Source of the DNA: Bacteroidaceae bacterium
GTDB taxonomy: Bacteria; Bacteroidota; Bacteroidia; Bacteroidales; Bacteroidaceae
NCBI GenBank assembly: GCA_017965425.1
Contig: JAGCPY010000029.1
Location: forward strand, 104,698-168,697
Reading direction: 5' to 3'
Length of the DNA stretch: 64,000 nucleotides
A program made the translations under genes and the position numbers. The notes beneath the pieces are model-generated. The model saw only the letters and a program-made list of their open reading frames with translations. It ran no database searches and had not been told where the DNA came from. Shown here in pieces: positions 25,901 through 35,800 of this stretch; positions within the stretch are counted from its first letter, which is position 1, and every line of letters starts with the position of its first letter.

Positions 25901-26584
25901 ATGAAAAAGGTTTTTAATGCGCTTTTGGCGCTTTGTGTGGTCGGCCTGCTGTTCATCTGCTGGCGCAGTATCCAGGACGACATTGACTTCAAAGCAGAGG
26001 TCACAGTAAGAGAAAATGCCGTTAAGGCACGTCTGCTACAGATTAAGGCCGTGGCAGAAGAGTACAAACTTCAACACGAGGGTGTCTATTGCGACAGCCT
26101 CTGGAAACTGGTGGAATTTGCCAAGACGGGTCGCATTCCAAAGATTGTCAAGGAAGGCGTCCTCTCCGACGAGCAGATGGAGAAGGGCCTGACCGAGCGT
26201 CGTGCAGCCGAAATCGTCAACAGTGGTGATGCCAAAGCCATCGCGGCCAATGGTCTGGAGAATTTCCGCCGTGACACAACGTGGGTAGTTCTGTCCGATT
26301 CGCTCTTCGGTGAAGGCTTTAACTGCGACAGTCTTCGCTACATCCCCTTCGCGGAAGGCGATACCTTCCTGCTCCAATCCTTCACAACCATGACACGTTC
26401 CGGCACCATCCAGTATGTGATGGAATGTGCCGCTCCCGACGAGTCGTTCCTCAAGAACATGGGTCGAAACGGTCAACGCCTCATCGTCAACCGTCGTCAG
26501 CTGGCTGACGATATGGGCAACTACGCAGGTCTGAAGATCGGCGACCTCTACAACTGGAACAACAATGCCGGCAACTGGGAATAA
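25901..26584 (+). CDS. Membrane-anchored hypothetical protein
   Basis: A 227-residue protein with one N-terminal hydrophobic helix (FNALLALCVVGLLFICW) and a soluble extracytoplasmic domain with repeated Cys-Asp-Ser motifs (YCDSLWKLVEFAKTGRIPKIVKEG, NCDSLRYIPF). I do not recognise a characterised family, although the N-terminal helix followed by VKARLLQIKAVAEEYKLQHEG is loosely reminiscent of pilin-like or secretin-associated proteins. It overlaps the following DUF3822 gene by 20 bp, so the two are translationally linked, and rsmD follows. This three-gene order looks like a conserved housekeeping cluster. Confidence 0.75.
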   Translation: MKKVFNALLALCVVGLLFICWRSIQDDIDFKAEVTVRENAVKARLLQIKAVAEEYKLQHEGVYCDSLWKLVEFAKTGRIPKIVKEGVLSDEQMEKGLTERRAAEIVNSGDAKAIAANGLENFRRDTTWVVLSDSLFGEGFNCDSLRYIPFAEGDTFLLQSFTTMTRSGTIQYVMECAAPDESFLKNMGRNGQRLIVNRRQLADDMGNYAGLKIGDLYNWNNNAGNWE

Positions 26585-27401
26585 ACCCTATCACCCCTTA
26601 AGTCTATCCATCCGCATCCATGCGGATGGATTTTCTTTCTTTGTCTGTGACCTCCAGACAAGCAGCCTCATCCGCGGTGAACATTTCCGACGGAGCGAGA
26701 GTTGTACGCTGGCCGAACAGCTGTTGCAGGAACTTTGCCGTCCCGACTATTTCAACCGGCAGATTGACCAGTGCTTCGTGCTCATCTGCTCTCCGTCCAC
26801 GCACGTCCCGCTTGAAGACTTCCGACGCGACGAGGCCGCCGCTCTCTACGGCCTCACGTTCACGTGCGAGGACATGAGCCACCTGCGCGTAGCTTACAAT
26901 ATACTGCCTCAGCTGGAGTGCGCCGAACTCTACGCCGTACCGCTTGATGTCGAGGAGGCTATTCTGCAATTCTACCCGACGGCACGCTTTTTCGCCTCGC
27001 GCGCCATCCTCATGGAGCGTCTTCTAAGCCGTGAAGAAGACATTGCCCAGCCCCAGGCAGAGCGTCGTCTGTGGGTTGTCGCCGAGGCCGACGGCCTTGC
27101 ACTCTACGCCTTCGACAACCGCCGCCTGCGCTTTGCCAACACGTTCGACGTCGCCACGTCTGCCGATGCTCTCTACTTTGTCCTGAACGTCTGGCAACTC
27201 TTGGAACTGGACGCTCAGAAAGACCATCTGATGATGGTGGCTCCACAGAATGAACGCGACGATTCCCTCGTGAAAAGCCTCGCAGAATACCTGATGCACA
27301 TCGACGTCGTCTCGCCCACCGATCTCTTCCCCCACGTGCCGCTGGCACGCGAAAAGCAGATGCCCGTGGATTTGATGGCTCTTTTACTCAACAGAATCTG
27401 A
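26565..27401 (+). CDS. DUF3822 family protein
   Basis: A 278-residue protein with the features of the DUF3822 family: LSIRIHADGFSFFVCD near the start, an ERLLSREED block and a C-terminal SLAEYLMHIDV region. The family appears related to the actin-like ATPase fold of pilus or cell-division proteins, but conserved nucleotide-binding residues are not obvious here, so no activity is claimed. The start codon lies inside the preceding gene (20-bp overlap) and rsmD begins 8 bp after its stop, so all three genes form one transcript from the promoter at 25856-25863. Confidence 0.82.
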   Translation: MPATGNKPYHPLSLSIRIHADGFSFFVCDLQTSSLIRGEHFRRSESCTLAEQLLQELCRPDYFNRQIDQCFVLICSPSTHVPLEDFRRDEAAALYGLTFTCEDMSHLRVAYNILPQLECAELYAVPLDVEEAILQFYPTARFFASRAILMERLLSREEDIAQPQAERRLWVVAEADGLALYAFDNRRLRFANTFDVATSADALYFVLNVWQLLELDAQKDHLMMVAPQNERDDSLVKSLAEYLMHIDVVSPTDLFPHVPLAREKQMPVDLMALLLNRI

Positions 27402-27409
27402 CACTACTC

Positions 27410-27976
27410 ATGCGCGTCATTGCCGGCAAATACCGAGGCCGCCACTTCGACATCCCCCGCACGTTCAAGGCGCGGCCAACGACCGACTTCGCCAAGGAAA
27501 ACCTGTTCAACGTCCTGCGCTCCTATGTGGATTTCGAGGACGAGGCTCCTCGTGCCCTTGACCTTTTCGCCGGTACGGGCAGCATCACCCTCGAACTGCT
27601 CTCACGCGGTTGCTCCCACGTGACCGCTGTCGAGCTGGACAGCCAACACATCAACCTCATCCGCCATTTTGTGCAAACGCTGAAGGCCGACACTGCCGTG
27701 ACCCTTTTGCGAGCCGACGTACTACGCTTTCTGCGAAAAGCTCCGGGAAGCTACGATTTCATCTTCGCCGACCCGCCTTATGACCTTCCTGAACTCGAAC
27801 AAATACCCGACCTCATCTTCGCGGAAACCCAGCAAGATGACGGGGTCGGGCATTCACTCCTGACGGCAGGCGGTCTCTTCGTTCTAGAACACGGGAAGAA
27901 GCAAGATTTCTCTTCCCATCCCCACTTCATCGACCACCGTTCCTACGGCAGCGTCAACTTCTCGCTCTTCCGCTGA
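27410..27976 (+). CDS. rsmD: 16S rRNA (guanine966-N2)-methyltransferase
   Basis: SAM-dependent methyltransferase of 188 residues that modifies G966 of 16S rRNA in the assembled small subunit. Seen: the N-terminal MRVIAGKYRGRHFDIP...RPTTDFAKENLFNVL block that is diagnostic for RsmD, motif I ALDLFAGTGSITLELLSRG, VTAVELD, and the catalytic motif FADPPYDLP (DPPY type for amino-group methylation). Length is normal. Third gene of the cluster that begins at 25901. Confidence 0.95.
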   Translation: MRVIAGKYRGRHFDIPRTFKARPTTDFAKENLFNVLRSYVDFEDEAPRALDLFAGTGSITLELLSRGCSHVTAVELDSQHINLIRHFVQTLKADTAVTLLRADVLRFLRKAPGSYDFIFADPPYDLPELEQIPDLIFAETQQDDGVGHSLLTAGGLFVLEHGKKQDFSSHPHFIDHRSYGSVNFSLFR

Positions 27977-27992
27977 TTTCACGGAAAAAACC

Positions 27993-28076
27993 AACCGTTT
28001 ACACCTTCATGCCTGAAGGTGAATACCTTTCGCAAGGAACGTATTCACCTTCAAGCTGGAACGTGTACATCTTCCG
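27993..28076 (+). repeat. 22-bp periodic near-palindrome array overlapping the end of meaB
   Basis: Four units spaced 22 bp (cores near 27996, 28014, 28036 and 28058), the last two being GAACGTATTCACCTTC and GAACGTGTACATCTTC. Spacers ATGCCT, CGCAAG and AAGCTG are unrelated. The final unit encodes the last residues and borders the stop codon of meaB on the opposite strand. Confidence 0.85.
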
Positions 28077-29187
28077 AGCCTTTCGTCTGGGCGCGCAGAA
28101 GGTCGAAGTAAGTGTCAAGCAGTTGCTTGGCTGCAATGAAGGACGTCTGCAGCCCTCCGAGGACGTTCTGTTCGGCACGTGGCAGCAGGGCAGCGATTGT
28201 CTCGTCGTGGTAGAAGCTGTTGCGCAACTGCTCGTTGATGCTTTCGTACATCCAGTATTTAGCTTGCTCGGCGCGCCGATGGTGAAAGTAACCGTTCGCT
28301 TTCACGAAGTCGATGTATTCATAGACCATGTCCCACACCTCTTTGATGCCCAAACCGTAGAAGCCGGAGTAACAAAGAACTTTAGGCAGCCAGCCGCTCT
28401 CGGGCATCGGAAACAGATGAAGTGCGTTCTGGAACTGACGTGCAGCCAGGTGGCAGGCTTCCACGTTCTCGCCGTCACATTTGTTGATGACGATGCCATC
28501 GGCCATCTCCATGATGCCGCGCTTGATGCCTTGAAGCTCGTCGCCCGTTCCGGCCAGCTGAATGAGGAGAAAGAAATCGACCATCGAATGGCAGGCGGTC
28601 TCGCTCTGACCAACGCCCACGGTCTCCACAAAGATCTTGTCGAAACCCGCTGCCTCACAGAGGATTATGGTCTCGCGGGTCTTGCGCGCCACGCCTCCGA
28701 GTGAACCTGCCGAGGGGCTGGGACGTATGAACGAGTCGGGATGCACGGACAGTTTCTCCATGCGGGTCTTGTCGCCGAGGATGCTGCCCTTGGTCTTCTC
28801 CGAGCTGGGGTCAATGGCCAGGACAGCCAGCTTTCCGCCATGCTCGCGCAAGATATGTACGCCGAACTCGTCGATGCTGGTGCTCTTGCCAGCTCCTGGC
28901 ACGCCACTGATGCCGATGCGCACGCTGTTACCGCTGTAGGGCAGACACTTTTCGATGACCTCCTGCGCCAGTTGTTGGTGCTGGGGATGGGTGCTCTCGA
29001 CCAGTGTCACCGCCTGTCCGAGCATGGTCACATTGCCCTTGAGGATGCCTTCAACATAGTCGGCGGCGGTCAAGCGACGACGTGCGAAGCGACCGCGTTG
29101 AAGATAAGGATTCACGATGCTGGGCTGCTCCACGCCGCTATTGACGGTGAGGCCCTTGAAGTCTGCGCTATTCTCTGGATGCTCCAT
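28051..29187 (-). CDS. meaB: Methylmalonyl-CoA mutase-associated GTPase MeaB
   Basis: G3E-family P-loop GTPase of 378 residues that protects and reloads the adenosylcobalamin cofactor of methylmalonyl-CoA mutase. Seen: Walker A GVPGAGKST, the ILGDKTRM switch block, ETVGVGQSE, and NKCDGEN as guanine-specificity motif. It supports the succinate-propionate pathway whose decarboxylase is encoded at 15.8-20.2 kb. The ATG at 29187 is preferred; a TTG at 29235 would add 16 residues and overlap the DUF1573 gene by 11 bp. The last residues (EDVHVPA) are encoded by repeat DNA. Confidence 0.93.
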   Translation of the reverse strand: MEHPENSADFKGLTVNSGVEQPSIVNPYLQRGRFARRRLTAADYVEGILKGNVTMLGQAVTLVESTHPQHQQLAQEVIEKCLPYSGNSVRIGISGVPGAGKSTSIDEFGVHILREHGGKLAVLAIDPSSEKTKGSILGDKTRMEKLSVHPDSFIRPSPSAGSLGGVARKTRETIILCEAAGFDKIFVETVGVGQSETACHSMVDFFLLIQLAGTGDELQGIKRGIMEMADGIVINKCDGENVEACHLAARQFQNALHLFPMPESGWLPKVLCYSGFYGLGIKEVWDMVYEYIDFVKANGYFHHRRAEQAKYWMYESINEQLRNSFYHDETIAALLPRAEQNVLGGLQTSFIAAKQLLDTYFDLLRAQTKGSEDVHVPA

Positions 29188-29224
29188 AAGTTCGGGGTGA
29201 TGGGTTTTGAAATGTCTTGACTCC

Positions 29225-30355
29225 TTAACGTCCAATTGCCTTCCATCCTATATTGATGACGGTTTTCGGTCGTTCAGGATCGTCGGTGATGAGCAAGACG
29301 CCGGGGGACTGTTTCTCGGCCTTCAGATGTTCAGCCGTCAGCGTCACCTTCAGCTTCGCCTGCCGCCCAGGTTGGATGGTGCGGTCGCTGAGGCTGACGG
29401 TCAACGCCTTGCCATTGACTTGAACCGTCGAAACCTTCAGTGGACGTTGCCCCACGTTGGTGAGCCTGATGACCTGCGTCATCTTTTTCTTTCGGCCAAT
29501 GGTGCTGAAATCCAAGCTGTCCTGCGAAAGCTGCAGACGCGGTGCCGTGGCTCTTTGCTCGGCAGTGAGATGGTCAAAAGACGGTAACAGCACGGCGGAC
29601 ACGTCGATTTCGTTCTCCGAGCTGACTTTGTCGCCAGGTCGTCTGGCCAGGTAAATCGACGTCTGCGTCAGTCCGAAGGACTTCAGCTTGTCGCTCTTCA
29701 GGCGGAGGAAGATGCGCCCCACCCTGCCGCCAGCCAGTTGCTCGGGCTGATAACGCGCCGTCAGGTAGGGAGGTAAGTGCATAAGTTGCGGTTTATAACG
29801 CGTCCGGGTGTTGTTCAGCACTTGCAAAACCACTTCCGGGTGGTGGCCACGGCTGACGTCGCCAAACGCTACGACGTTCGACGAAAGCTTCACGGTTCCC
29901 AAGTCAACGGAAAACGTTTCACCGTCTGCCGTCGGTGTCGCCACCACACGCCCCTGCAAGGTCAGGAAAACTGGCTCCGGCGCTGCATTGGTCACTACTT
30001 CCAGCTCCTTCTGGAACGTGCCCAGCATACGTGCGTCATAGGTGGCTTTGATCTGCCCTGCCTCTCCCGCGGCTATGGGCGTGCGGGGCCATGTCACTTG
30101 CGTACATCCGCAAGACGATTGTACAGATTTGACCGTCAGCGCCTCCGTGCCTGTGTTGCGGAACTCGAACACCACCTCCTTGGGCTGCATGTAGGCCAGC
30201 TCGCCCATGTTCACGACATCGCTGAGGACGGTGAACCGAGGTTGTGCCACGGCCATGCCAGCAATGCCCGCCAGCAGCAGAAAAGCCAACACACACCGCC
30301 ATCCTGTCTGGCAGGATGGAGTGGACACAAAACTGCAAAGATATTCTTTCTTCAT
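29225..30355 (-). CDS. DUF1573 domain protein, exported
   Basis: A 376-residue protein with a signal peptide (CVLAFLLLAGIAGMAVAQ) and a DUF1573 domain at the N-terminus: FRNTGTEALTVKSVQSSCGCTQVTWP, the SSCGCT motif being the hallmark. The remainder contains further Ig-like or ASPM-SPD-2-Hydin-like beta-sandwich stretches. These proteins are periplasmic or surface-exposed and of unknown function. A promoter-like TATCTTTG lies within the first codons (30336-30343), so the true start may be a GTG at 30328 (MSTPSCQTGWR...). Downstream meaB follows closely. Confidence 0.82.
   Translation of the reverse strand: MKKEYLCSFVSTPSCQTGWRCVLAFLLLAGIAGMAVAQPRFTVLSDVVNMGELAYMQPKEVVFEFRNTGTEALTVKSVQSSCGCTQVTWPRTPIAAGEAGQIKATYDARMLGTFQKELEVVTNAAPEPVFLTLQGRVVATPTADGETFSVDLGTVKLSSNVVAFGDVSRGHHPEVVLQVLNNTRTRYKPQLMHLPPYLTARYQPEQLAGGRVGRIFLRLKSDKLKSFGLTQTSIYLARRPGDKVSSENEIDVSAVLLPSFDHLTAEQRATAPRLQLSQDSLDFSTIGRKKKMTQVIRLTNVGQRPLKVSTVQVNGKALTVSLSDRTIQPGRQAKLKVTLTAEHLKAEKQSPGVLLITDDPERPKTVINIGWKAIGR
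30336..30343 (-). promoter_or_regulatory. Possible -7 promoter box inside the DUF1573 N-terminus
   Basis: TATCTTTG plus C on the minus strand, within codons 5-7 of the longest frame. Together with a hairpin just upstream it suggests an independent transcript beginning near 30331. It may also be a chance match to codons for Tyr-Leu-Cys. Confidence 0.4.
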
Positions 30356-30364
30356 CGATAAAGA

Positions 30365-30381
30365 ACAGACGCTGAGTCTGT
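30365..30381 (-). terminator. Short hairpin after the GH43 gene
   Basis: ACAGAC and GTCTGT form a 6-bp stem directly after the stop codon of the GH43 gene, followed on the minus strand by TTCTTT. Weak but well placed. Confidence 0.4.
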
Positions 30382-31470
30382 TTACTTCTTCCGTTTGGTG
30401 CTCGGCAGTCTCACCTCCACAGGCTTGACGCCAGTGTTGGTGGGCACGACGGGCTTGATGTTGCCATTCTTATCAAACTCCAAACGGTCGATGCATACTT
30501 GCCTGTGGAAGCCAGGACCTTTTGTCTTATCGAGGTAGTTGTGGTTGATGCGGTGATAGACAATATACCATTCGTCCCGTCCGGGAACCTGAATGATGCT
30601 ATTGTGTGCCGTCCCGTAGATTCCCTTCTGCGGGTCCTGCTGCAAGATAACAGGGTTGGCGGCGACACGGATTGGGCCTAACGGCGACACGGACGTACCA
30701 TAGGCCACGTGGTAATTGGGCGAACCTGTGTCATCGACACTCCATAGGAAGTAATAGACGCCCTTGCGGTAGAACACGTATGGTGCCTCACGGTACTGAT
30801 AATCGGCCAAAGTACCGCCCTCGGGCGTCAGTACCCGCACGGACGCAGAGTCGATGCTCATCATGTCATCACCCAACTGGGCAACCGCCATATAACCGTT
30901 GCCCCAGTACAGGAAGTCGTGGCCCGTCACGGGGTCAGAAAAAACATCAACATCGATTTGCTGTCCGCCCCGAACACCTTCGGGACGATGGTCCACGAGC
31001 GGCTTGCCAAGGTCGTAGAATGGACCCGTGGGCGAGTCGGCGACTGCCACTCCGATGGCTTTGCGGTTGTTCTTCGGGTTATGACCGCTGTAGTAGAAGT
31101 AGTACTTGTACTGCCCGTCCACCTCCTTCTCTATAATAGCGGGAGCCCATGCGTTGCCAGTTGCCCAAGGAACTTGGTCTGTGGCAAGGTCAAGGATAAT
31201 TCCTTCGTGGAACCAATCCACCAGGTTTGAGCTGGAAAAGGCGGTGAAATAGTAGCCTCCCCATCCCGGCATTCCGTCTGTCGTAGAGTAGATGTAGAAG
31301 CGACGAGTCTGGTGCGAGAACATCACCTCTGGATCTGCATGAAATTCTGGCAAGATGGGGTTGCCGGAGGTTGTCTTTGCGATCTTCTTTGTGGTTTTGG
31401 CAGTGGTTGCCTGAGGTGCAAGGAAGAAAGCTGCAAGGGCTAAGGCCAGGAAAGCGAAAGTCTTTTTCAT
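30382..31470 (-). CDS. Glycoside hydrolase family 43-like enzyme
   Basis: An exported 362-residue enzyme with a signal peptide (FLALALAAFFLAPQATTA). The five-bladed propeller fold of GH43 is suggested by GNPILPEFHADPEVMF (general-base Asp), YYFLWSVDDTGSPNYHVAYGTS, and GIYGTAHNSIIQVPGRDEWYIVYHR near the C-terminus, where HNS...IVYHR is a frequent GH43 block. Members act on arabinose- or xylose-containing plant glycans. No SusC/SusD pair or other carbohydrate genes adjoin, so the substrate cannot be inferred. The start at 31470 is preferred; the frame upstream runs through a dispersed palindrome. Confidence 0.88.
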   Translation of the reverse strand: MKKTFAFLALALAAFFLAPQATTAKTTKKIAKTTSGNPILPEFHADPEVMFSHQTRRFYIYSTTDGMPGWGGYYFTAFSSSNLVDWFHEGIILDLATDQVPWATGNAWAPAIIEKEVDGQYKYYFYYSGHNPKNNRKAIGVAVADSPTGPFYDLGKPLVDHRPEGVRGGQQIDVDVFSDPVTGHDFLYWGNGYMAVAQLGDDMMSIDSASVRVLTPEGGTLADYQYREAPYVFYRKGVYYFLWSVDDTGSPNYHVAYGTSVSPLGPIRVAANPVILQQDPQKGIYGTAHNSIIQVPGRDEWYIVYHRINHNYLDKTKGPGFHRQVCIDRLEFDKNGNIKPVVPTNTGVKPVEVRLPSTKRKK

Positions 31471-31517
31471 ATTACAAAAGTTTATTGATTGTTTACTATT
31501 CTTGTTCGTTAATGGCG

Positions 31518-31545
31518 ACCTCCCTGCAAAGGAGGGCGCAGGGAA
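31518..31545. repeat. Dispersed G/C palindrome between aroB and the GH43 gene
   Basis: CCTCCCTGCAAAGGAGGG (31522-31539) followed by CGCAGGG; related to the copies at 18.77 and 18.88 kb. It can fold as a short hairpin. Confidence 0.55.
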
Positions 31546-31550
31546 AGCTC

Positions 31551-32639
31551 TCACCCTTCCCTGTAGAAGTCCAACATCTCCAGGATCTCTTCCTTGGAAG
31601 CGGACTGGTTGATGTGAATATCACCGACGGCTCCGAGCAAGGTGAAATTGATGACGCCGGCAACGTTCTTCTTGTCGTGAGTCATCAATTCATAGAGACG
31701 GTCATAGACGCGGCAGTCAAAGGCAAAACGCCCATACGTCTCGAAGATAAAGCGCGAGACCTGGCGCAGCCACGTCGTCGGGAAGCCACAGCGTACGACA
31801 CTCAGGTAGAGTTCACACACCAGCCCCCACGCCACGGCATAGCCGTGTAACACGGGACGGCCCTCGGCCAAAGCAAGGCTCTCGAAAGCGTGTCCCACGG
31901 TATGCCCCAGGTTCAGTGCCTTGCGGATGCCCTTCTCATAAGGATCTTCCGCGACGATATGTTCCTTGATGGCTACGCTCTTGGCCACCAGTTCCTTTAG
32001 CTGGTCATAGTCGGGCCTATCGAGGTCGAAGCGAAGCAGTTCCGCCAAGTTGGATTCCTCGGAAATCAAGCCATGCTTTAACATTTCGGCATAGCCGCTT
32101 CGCACATTTTGAGTATCGAGTGTCCTCAGGAACTGCGTGTCAAGGACCACGGCGCGTGCGGGATTGAAGACACCGATCTCGTTCTTTAACCCGAGGAAGT
32201 TGATGCCTGTCTTTCCGCCGACCGACGCATCCACCATCGCCAGCAACGTCGTGGGAATGTTCACGTAAGCAATGCCCCGCTTGAACGTAGAGGCAGCAAA
32301 ACCGCCGAGGTCGGTCACCATGCCACCACCCAAATTGACCAGCATGGAATGCCGCGTGGCTCCACCCTGGCTCAGCGTCTTCCATACAGAAGCCAGCGAA
32401 TCCAAATTCTTTGCTTCGTCCGAGACGCCGATGGACATCACGCAGGCTTCACCCCGGGGCAGCAAATGCCCGTCAGCTCCGCAACCACGAATGCAACCGA
32501 AGTCGCTGATGACGGGCCAACACGCTTCACGGGTCTTTTCGTCCGTCAGCACGAATAAACGGTCGGGGCCGACTTCGTCAATGGCTTCGCGCAGTTCCGC
32601 CTGCAAGTCGTGGCTGATGATTACTTTTTGTTCCTTCAT
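31551..32639 (-). CDS. aroB: 3-dehydroquinate synthase
   Basis: Shikimate-pathway enzyme of 362 residues converting DAHP to 3-dehydroquinate with NAD and a divalent metal. Seen: the nucleotide-binding block NLGGGMVTDLGGFAASTFKRG, NIPTTLLAMVDASVGGKTGIN, the metal-site segments SGYAEMLKHGLI and LNLGHTVGHAFE, and a C-terminal DKKN motif. Length is normal. A perfect promoter box lies at 32668-32675. GH43 follows on the same strand after 80 bp. Confidence 0.96.
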   Translation of the reverse strand: MKEQKVIISHDLQAELREAIDEVGPDRLFVLTDEKTREACWPVISDFGCIRGCGADGHLLPRGEACVMSIGVSDEAKNLDSLASVWKTLSQGGATRHSMLVNLGGGMVTDLGGFAASTFKRGIAYVNIPTTLLAMVDASVGGKTGINFLGLKNEIGVFNPARAVVLDTQFLRTLDTQNVRSGYAEMLKHGLISEESNLAELLRFDLDRPDYDQLKELVAKSVAIKEHIVAEDPYEKGIRKALNLGHTVGHAFESLALAEGRPVLHGYAVAWGLVCELYLSVVRCGFPTTWLRQVSRFIFETYGRFAFDCRVYDRLYELMTHDKKNVAGVINFTLLGAVGDIHINQSASKEEILEMLDFYREG

Positions 32640-32667
32640 GACAGCTTTTCGTGAAAAAAATCGAGCG

Positions 32668-32675
32668 CAAATATA
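32668..32675 (-). promoter_or_regulatory. -7 promoter box for aroB
   Basis: TATATTTG on the minus strand followed by C, 29 bp upstream of the ATG at 32639. Confidence 0.65.
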
Positions 32676-32821
32676 GCACATTCCACGCGAAAAGCCAAAC
32701 CACGCCGCACGAAAGTCTCAAAATAAACGTTTTTTAGGGATTTGCTCGGCAAAGACGGCAATTCGCATAAAAATATGCATAATTCTTTACCGAATAGGGT
32801 AAAAGTTTGAAGGATTTTTTG

Positions 32822-32829
32822 TTCCTTTG
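32822..32829 (+). promoter_or_regulatory. Probable -7 promoter box for the TamB-like gene
   Basis: TTCCTTTG, one mismatch from TAnnTTTG. It implies that translation starts at the ATG at 32854. Confidence 0.45.
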
Positions 32830-32853
32830 TCCCGAAAAACAGAAAGACGTCCC

Positions 32854-35800
32854 ATGAAACGCTTCTTCAAGTGGGCGGGAATTGTGCTGGCCGTTCCGGT
32901 CGCCTTGTTCTTATTGCTCACGTTTCTCCTCTACCTCCCGCCCGTACAGGATTATGCAGTACGGACGGCAGAAGCGTATATCTCGGAGCAGACAGGACTG
33001 GACGTCACACTGGAACGGCTGCGGCTGCGGCCCCTGCTCGACCTTGACCTGCAAGGGCTAAGCGCCGTTGACTTAGAGGGCGACACATTGCTGGCGGCTA
33101 CTCAGGCTATCGTGGATCTCGACATGACCGACATCCTGCAAGGACGCATTGGACTGGATGCCGTCACACTAAATGAAGCCCTGGTCAACAGCAAGGACAT
33201 GATTGCCTCCACCTTGATACATGGGCGGCTGGCCTCTTTTACGCTGCATGACGACGTGGACCTGAAACGTGAGCATGTGCAGCTCCGTTCCGTAGAGGCG
33301 ACAGGACTGGACCTGGATATCGCCCTGCGTGACACAACCGTTGAAGAGGACAGCAGCCAAACGGTCATTCACTGGATCATCGATGTCGAACGTGCAAACG
33401 TGCGTGACGCACGTCTGCGCTTTGCCACGGCAGGAGACTCACTTGCCGTCACCACCGCATTGACGTTATTCTCAGCCGAAAAGGGGCATGTCGATTTAGG
33501 TCAAGAACTCTATCAGGTAAAGCGTGCACACTTGGCCGCTGACACGCTGACAATAGCTCAGTCAGATGCAGACACGTTGGCTTTCGGAACGGTATCCGTC
33601 GGTCTCAACGACATCACTTTCGACGGCAAGGGCAGTCATTTGTCGCTACCATCGGTTGACGTCAAGACAGCCACGTCCAAGTTCAACGCCGCCGTGGACA
33701 TGGACTTCCGCGCATTGGAGGCAGGACAAAACGGCGGGTTGCACATCCGTGTAGATACCGACGTAAGCAAGCAGGACATCCTGCGGGCAGCGGGGAAGAT
33801 GCTACCCGACGCTTTCGCTAAGGCTTATCCCGAAGAGCTTACCCATCTGAGCCTCACGGCTGACGGCAACATCGACCATTTGTCGCTCACCGAATTGGAA
33901 GCCACGTTGCCCGGATCGCTTTATCTCGATGCTAAAGGTGAACTGGACAACCTGCTCGATACAGCCATGCTAACCGCCAGCGTGGATTTCAACCTCCAGA
34001 CGAAGGATTTGAACTGGATCCGCCTGATGGCCGACGGTGCTTTAGACGACATACGCTTGCCAGAGATGCATCTTGGAGGCACGGCCACAGCTTCGGGCAC
34101 CACATACGGCATCGACGCCTTGCTCCGTGAGGCTTCGGGACTATTGGGAATCAAGGGAACGGTTGACACACAAAGCGACATGAGCTATGATGCAACCCTG
34201 TCAGCACAACACCTCAACGTCCGCCACTTCATGCCCAAAGGCGACATCGGACAGGTAAGCATGACCGCCAAGGTCAAAGGACACGGCACCGACGTCTTCG
34301 CACGGCATACCCGCCTCGACATACAAGCACGGGTGAAGCAGTTCCATTTCCAAGAGTACGATCTGGCCGACATGGACCTGACGGGTCACGTCGCGAACGG
34401 TCGCGGCCACGTGAATGCCATCGTGGACAATGCCATGATGGCTCTCATGGCTGATATCGATGCCTTGCTGGCCAAGGAAACCGACGTGGTCTTCGGGCTC
34501 GAAGTCAGTCAGTTGGATTTACAAGCCTTGGGATTGGTGGAAACGCCGATGAAGACTTCAATGTGCCTGCACATGGACGGGGCCACCGACCTCAAGAGCC
34601 GTCATCAACTCACGGGTTTCGTTTCGGACATCTATGTCGAAACTGCCGACAGCCTGCTCCACCCTGAAGACATTGAGCTGAATGCCCTGCTGGAAACAGA
34701 TACCACCCATGTCTATCTGAACAGCGGCGACCTGCTCATCACTGCAAACGGACGGACGGGATACACAAACCTGCTGGATCAACTGAACCACTTCCTCGAC
34801 GAGCTCAAACGACAGAGCGAGGAACGGCACTTCGACACGCAGGCACTGGCACAGCGATTGCCCCAAATCGATTTACATCTTCAATCGGGACGGAACAACT
34901 CCTTCCGGCATTCCCTGAAAGCGATAGGCTATGACTATGGCGACATCCGCCTCGACTTCAATCTCGATCCACTGACAGGCATGAACGGCAGAGGGTACAT
35001 CCACCATATCAACACGGGGGCTGTTCTGCTCGACACCGTGAACATGCACGTCTATCAAGACTCGACAGGTGTGAAGATGGACGCCCGCATCCGCAACGGA
35101 CGACGCAATCCACAATTCACCTTCGACGCCAGGCTGAATGCCTATATGCTTCCCGCGGGCGCGGGCGCGAACCTTATTTATTATGATGAGCGTGGCCGCA
35201 AAGGCATCGAGCTGGGTTTGCTGGCGGCCCTGGAAGAAGACGGGCTCAGACTTCATCTCGATCCCCTCGACCCCATCATTGCCTATCGCACGTTCCATCT
35301 GAACAAAGATAATTACCTGATGCTGGGAAAGGGCAACCGTGTCGAGGCCGACATCGACCTGTTGGCCGACGATGGTACAGGGCTTAAGTTCTACTCAACG
35401 CCCAACGAGGAGGCTTTGCAAGACCTTTCCGTGTCTGTCAACCACTTGAACTTGGGAGAACTTATGAGCGTTCTGCCCTATGCTCCACGCATGACCGGTT
35501 TCATGCACGGAGATGCCCACCTCATCCAGACGTCCGAACACCTGAGTGTATCCACAGACATGGAGGTGGAGGGCATGACCTATGAGGGTGCACCTCTTGG
35601 CCAGTTGGGCTTGCAGGCCGTCTATCTGCCCAATGCCGACGGCAGCCACTTCATCGATGGCAGTCTCCTTCAAACGGGAATGCCTGTTGCTTCCTTCACG
35701 GGCACCTACACGCCGACGGAGAACGACGGGAAGCTGGACATCAACGCGACTTTGGATCGCCTGCCATTCTCGTTGGCCAACGGCTTCATCCCATCAGGCA

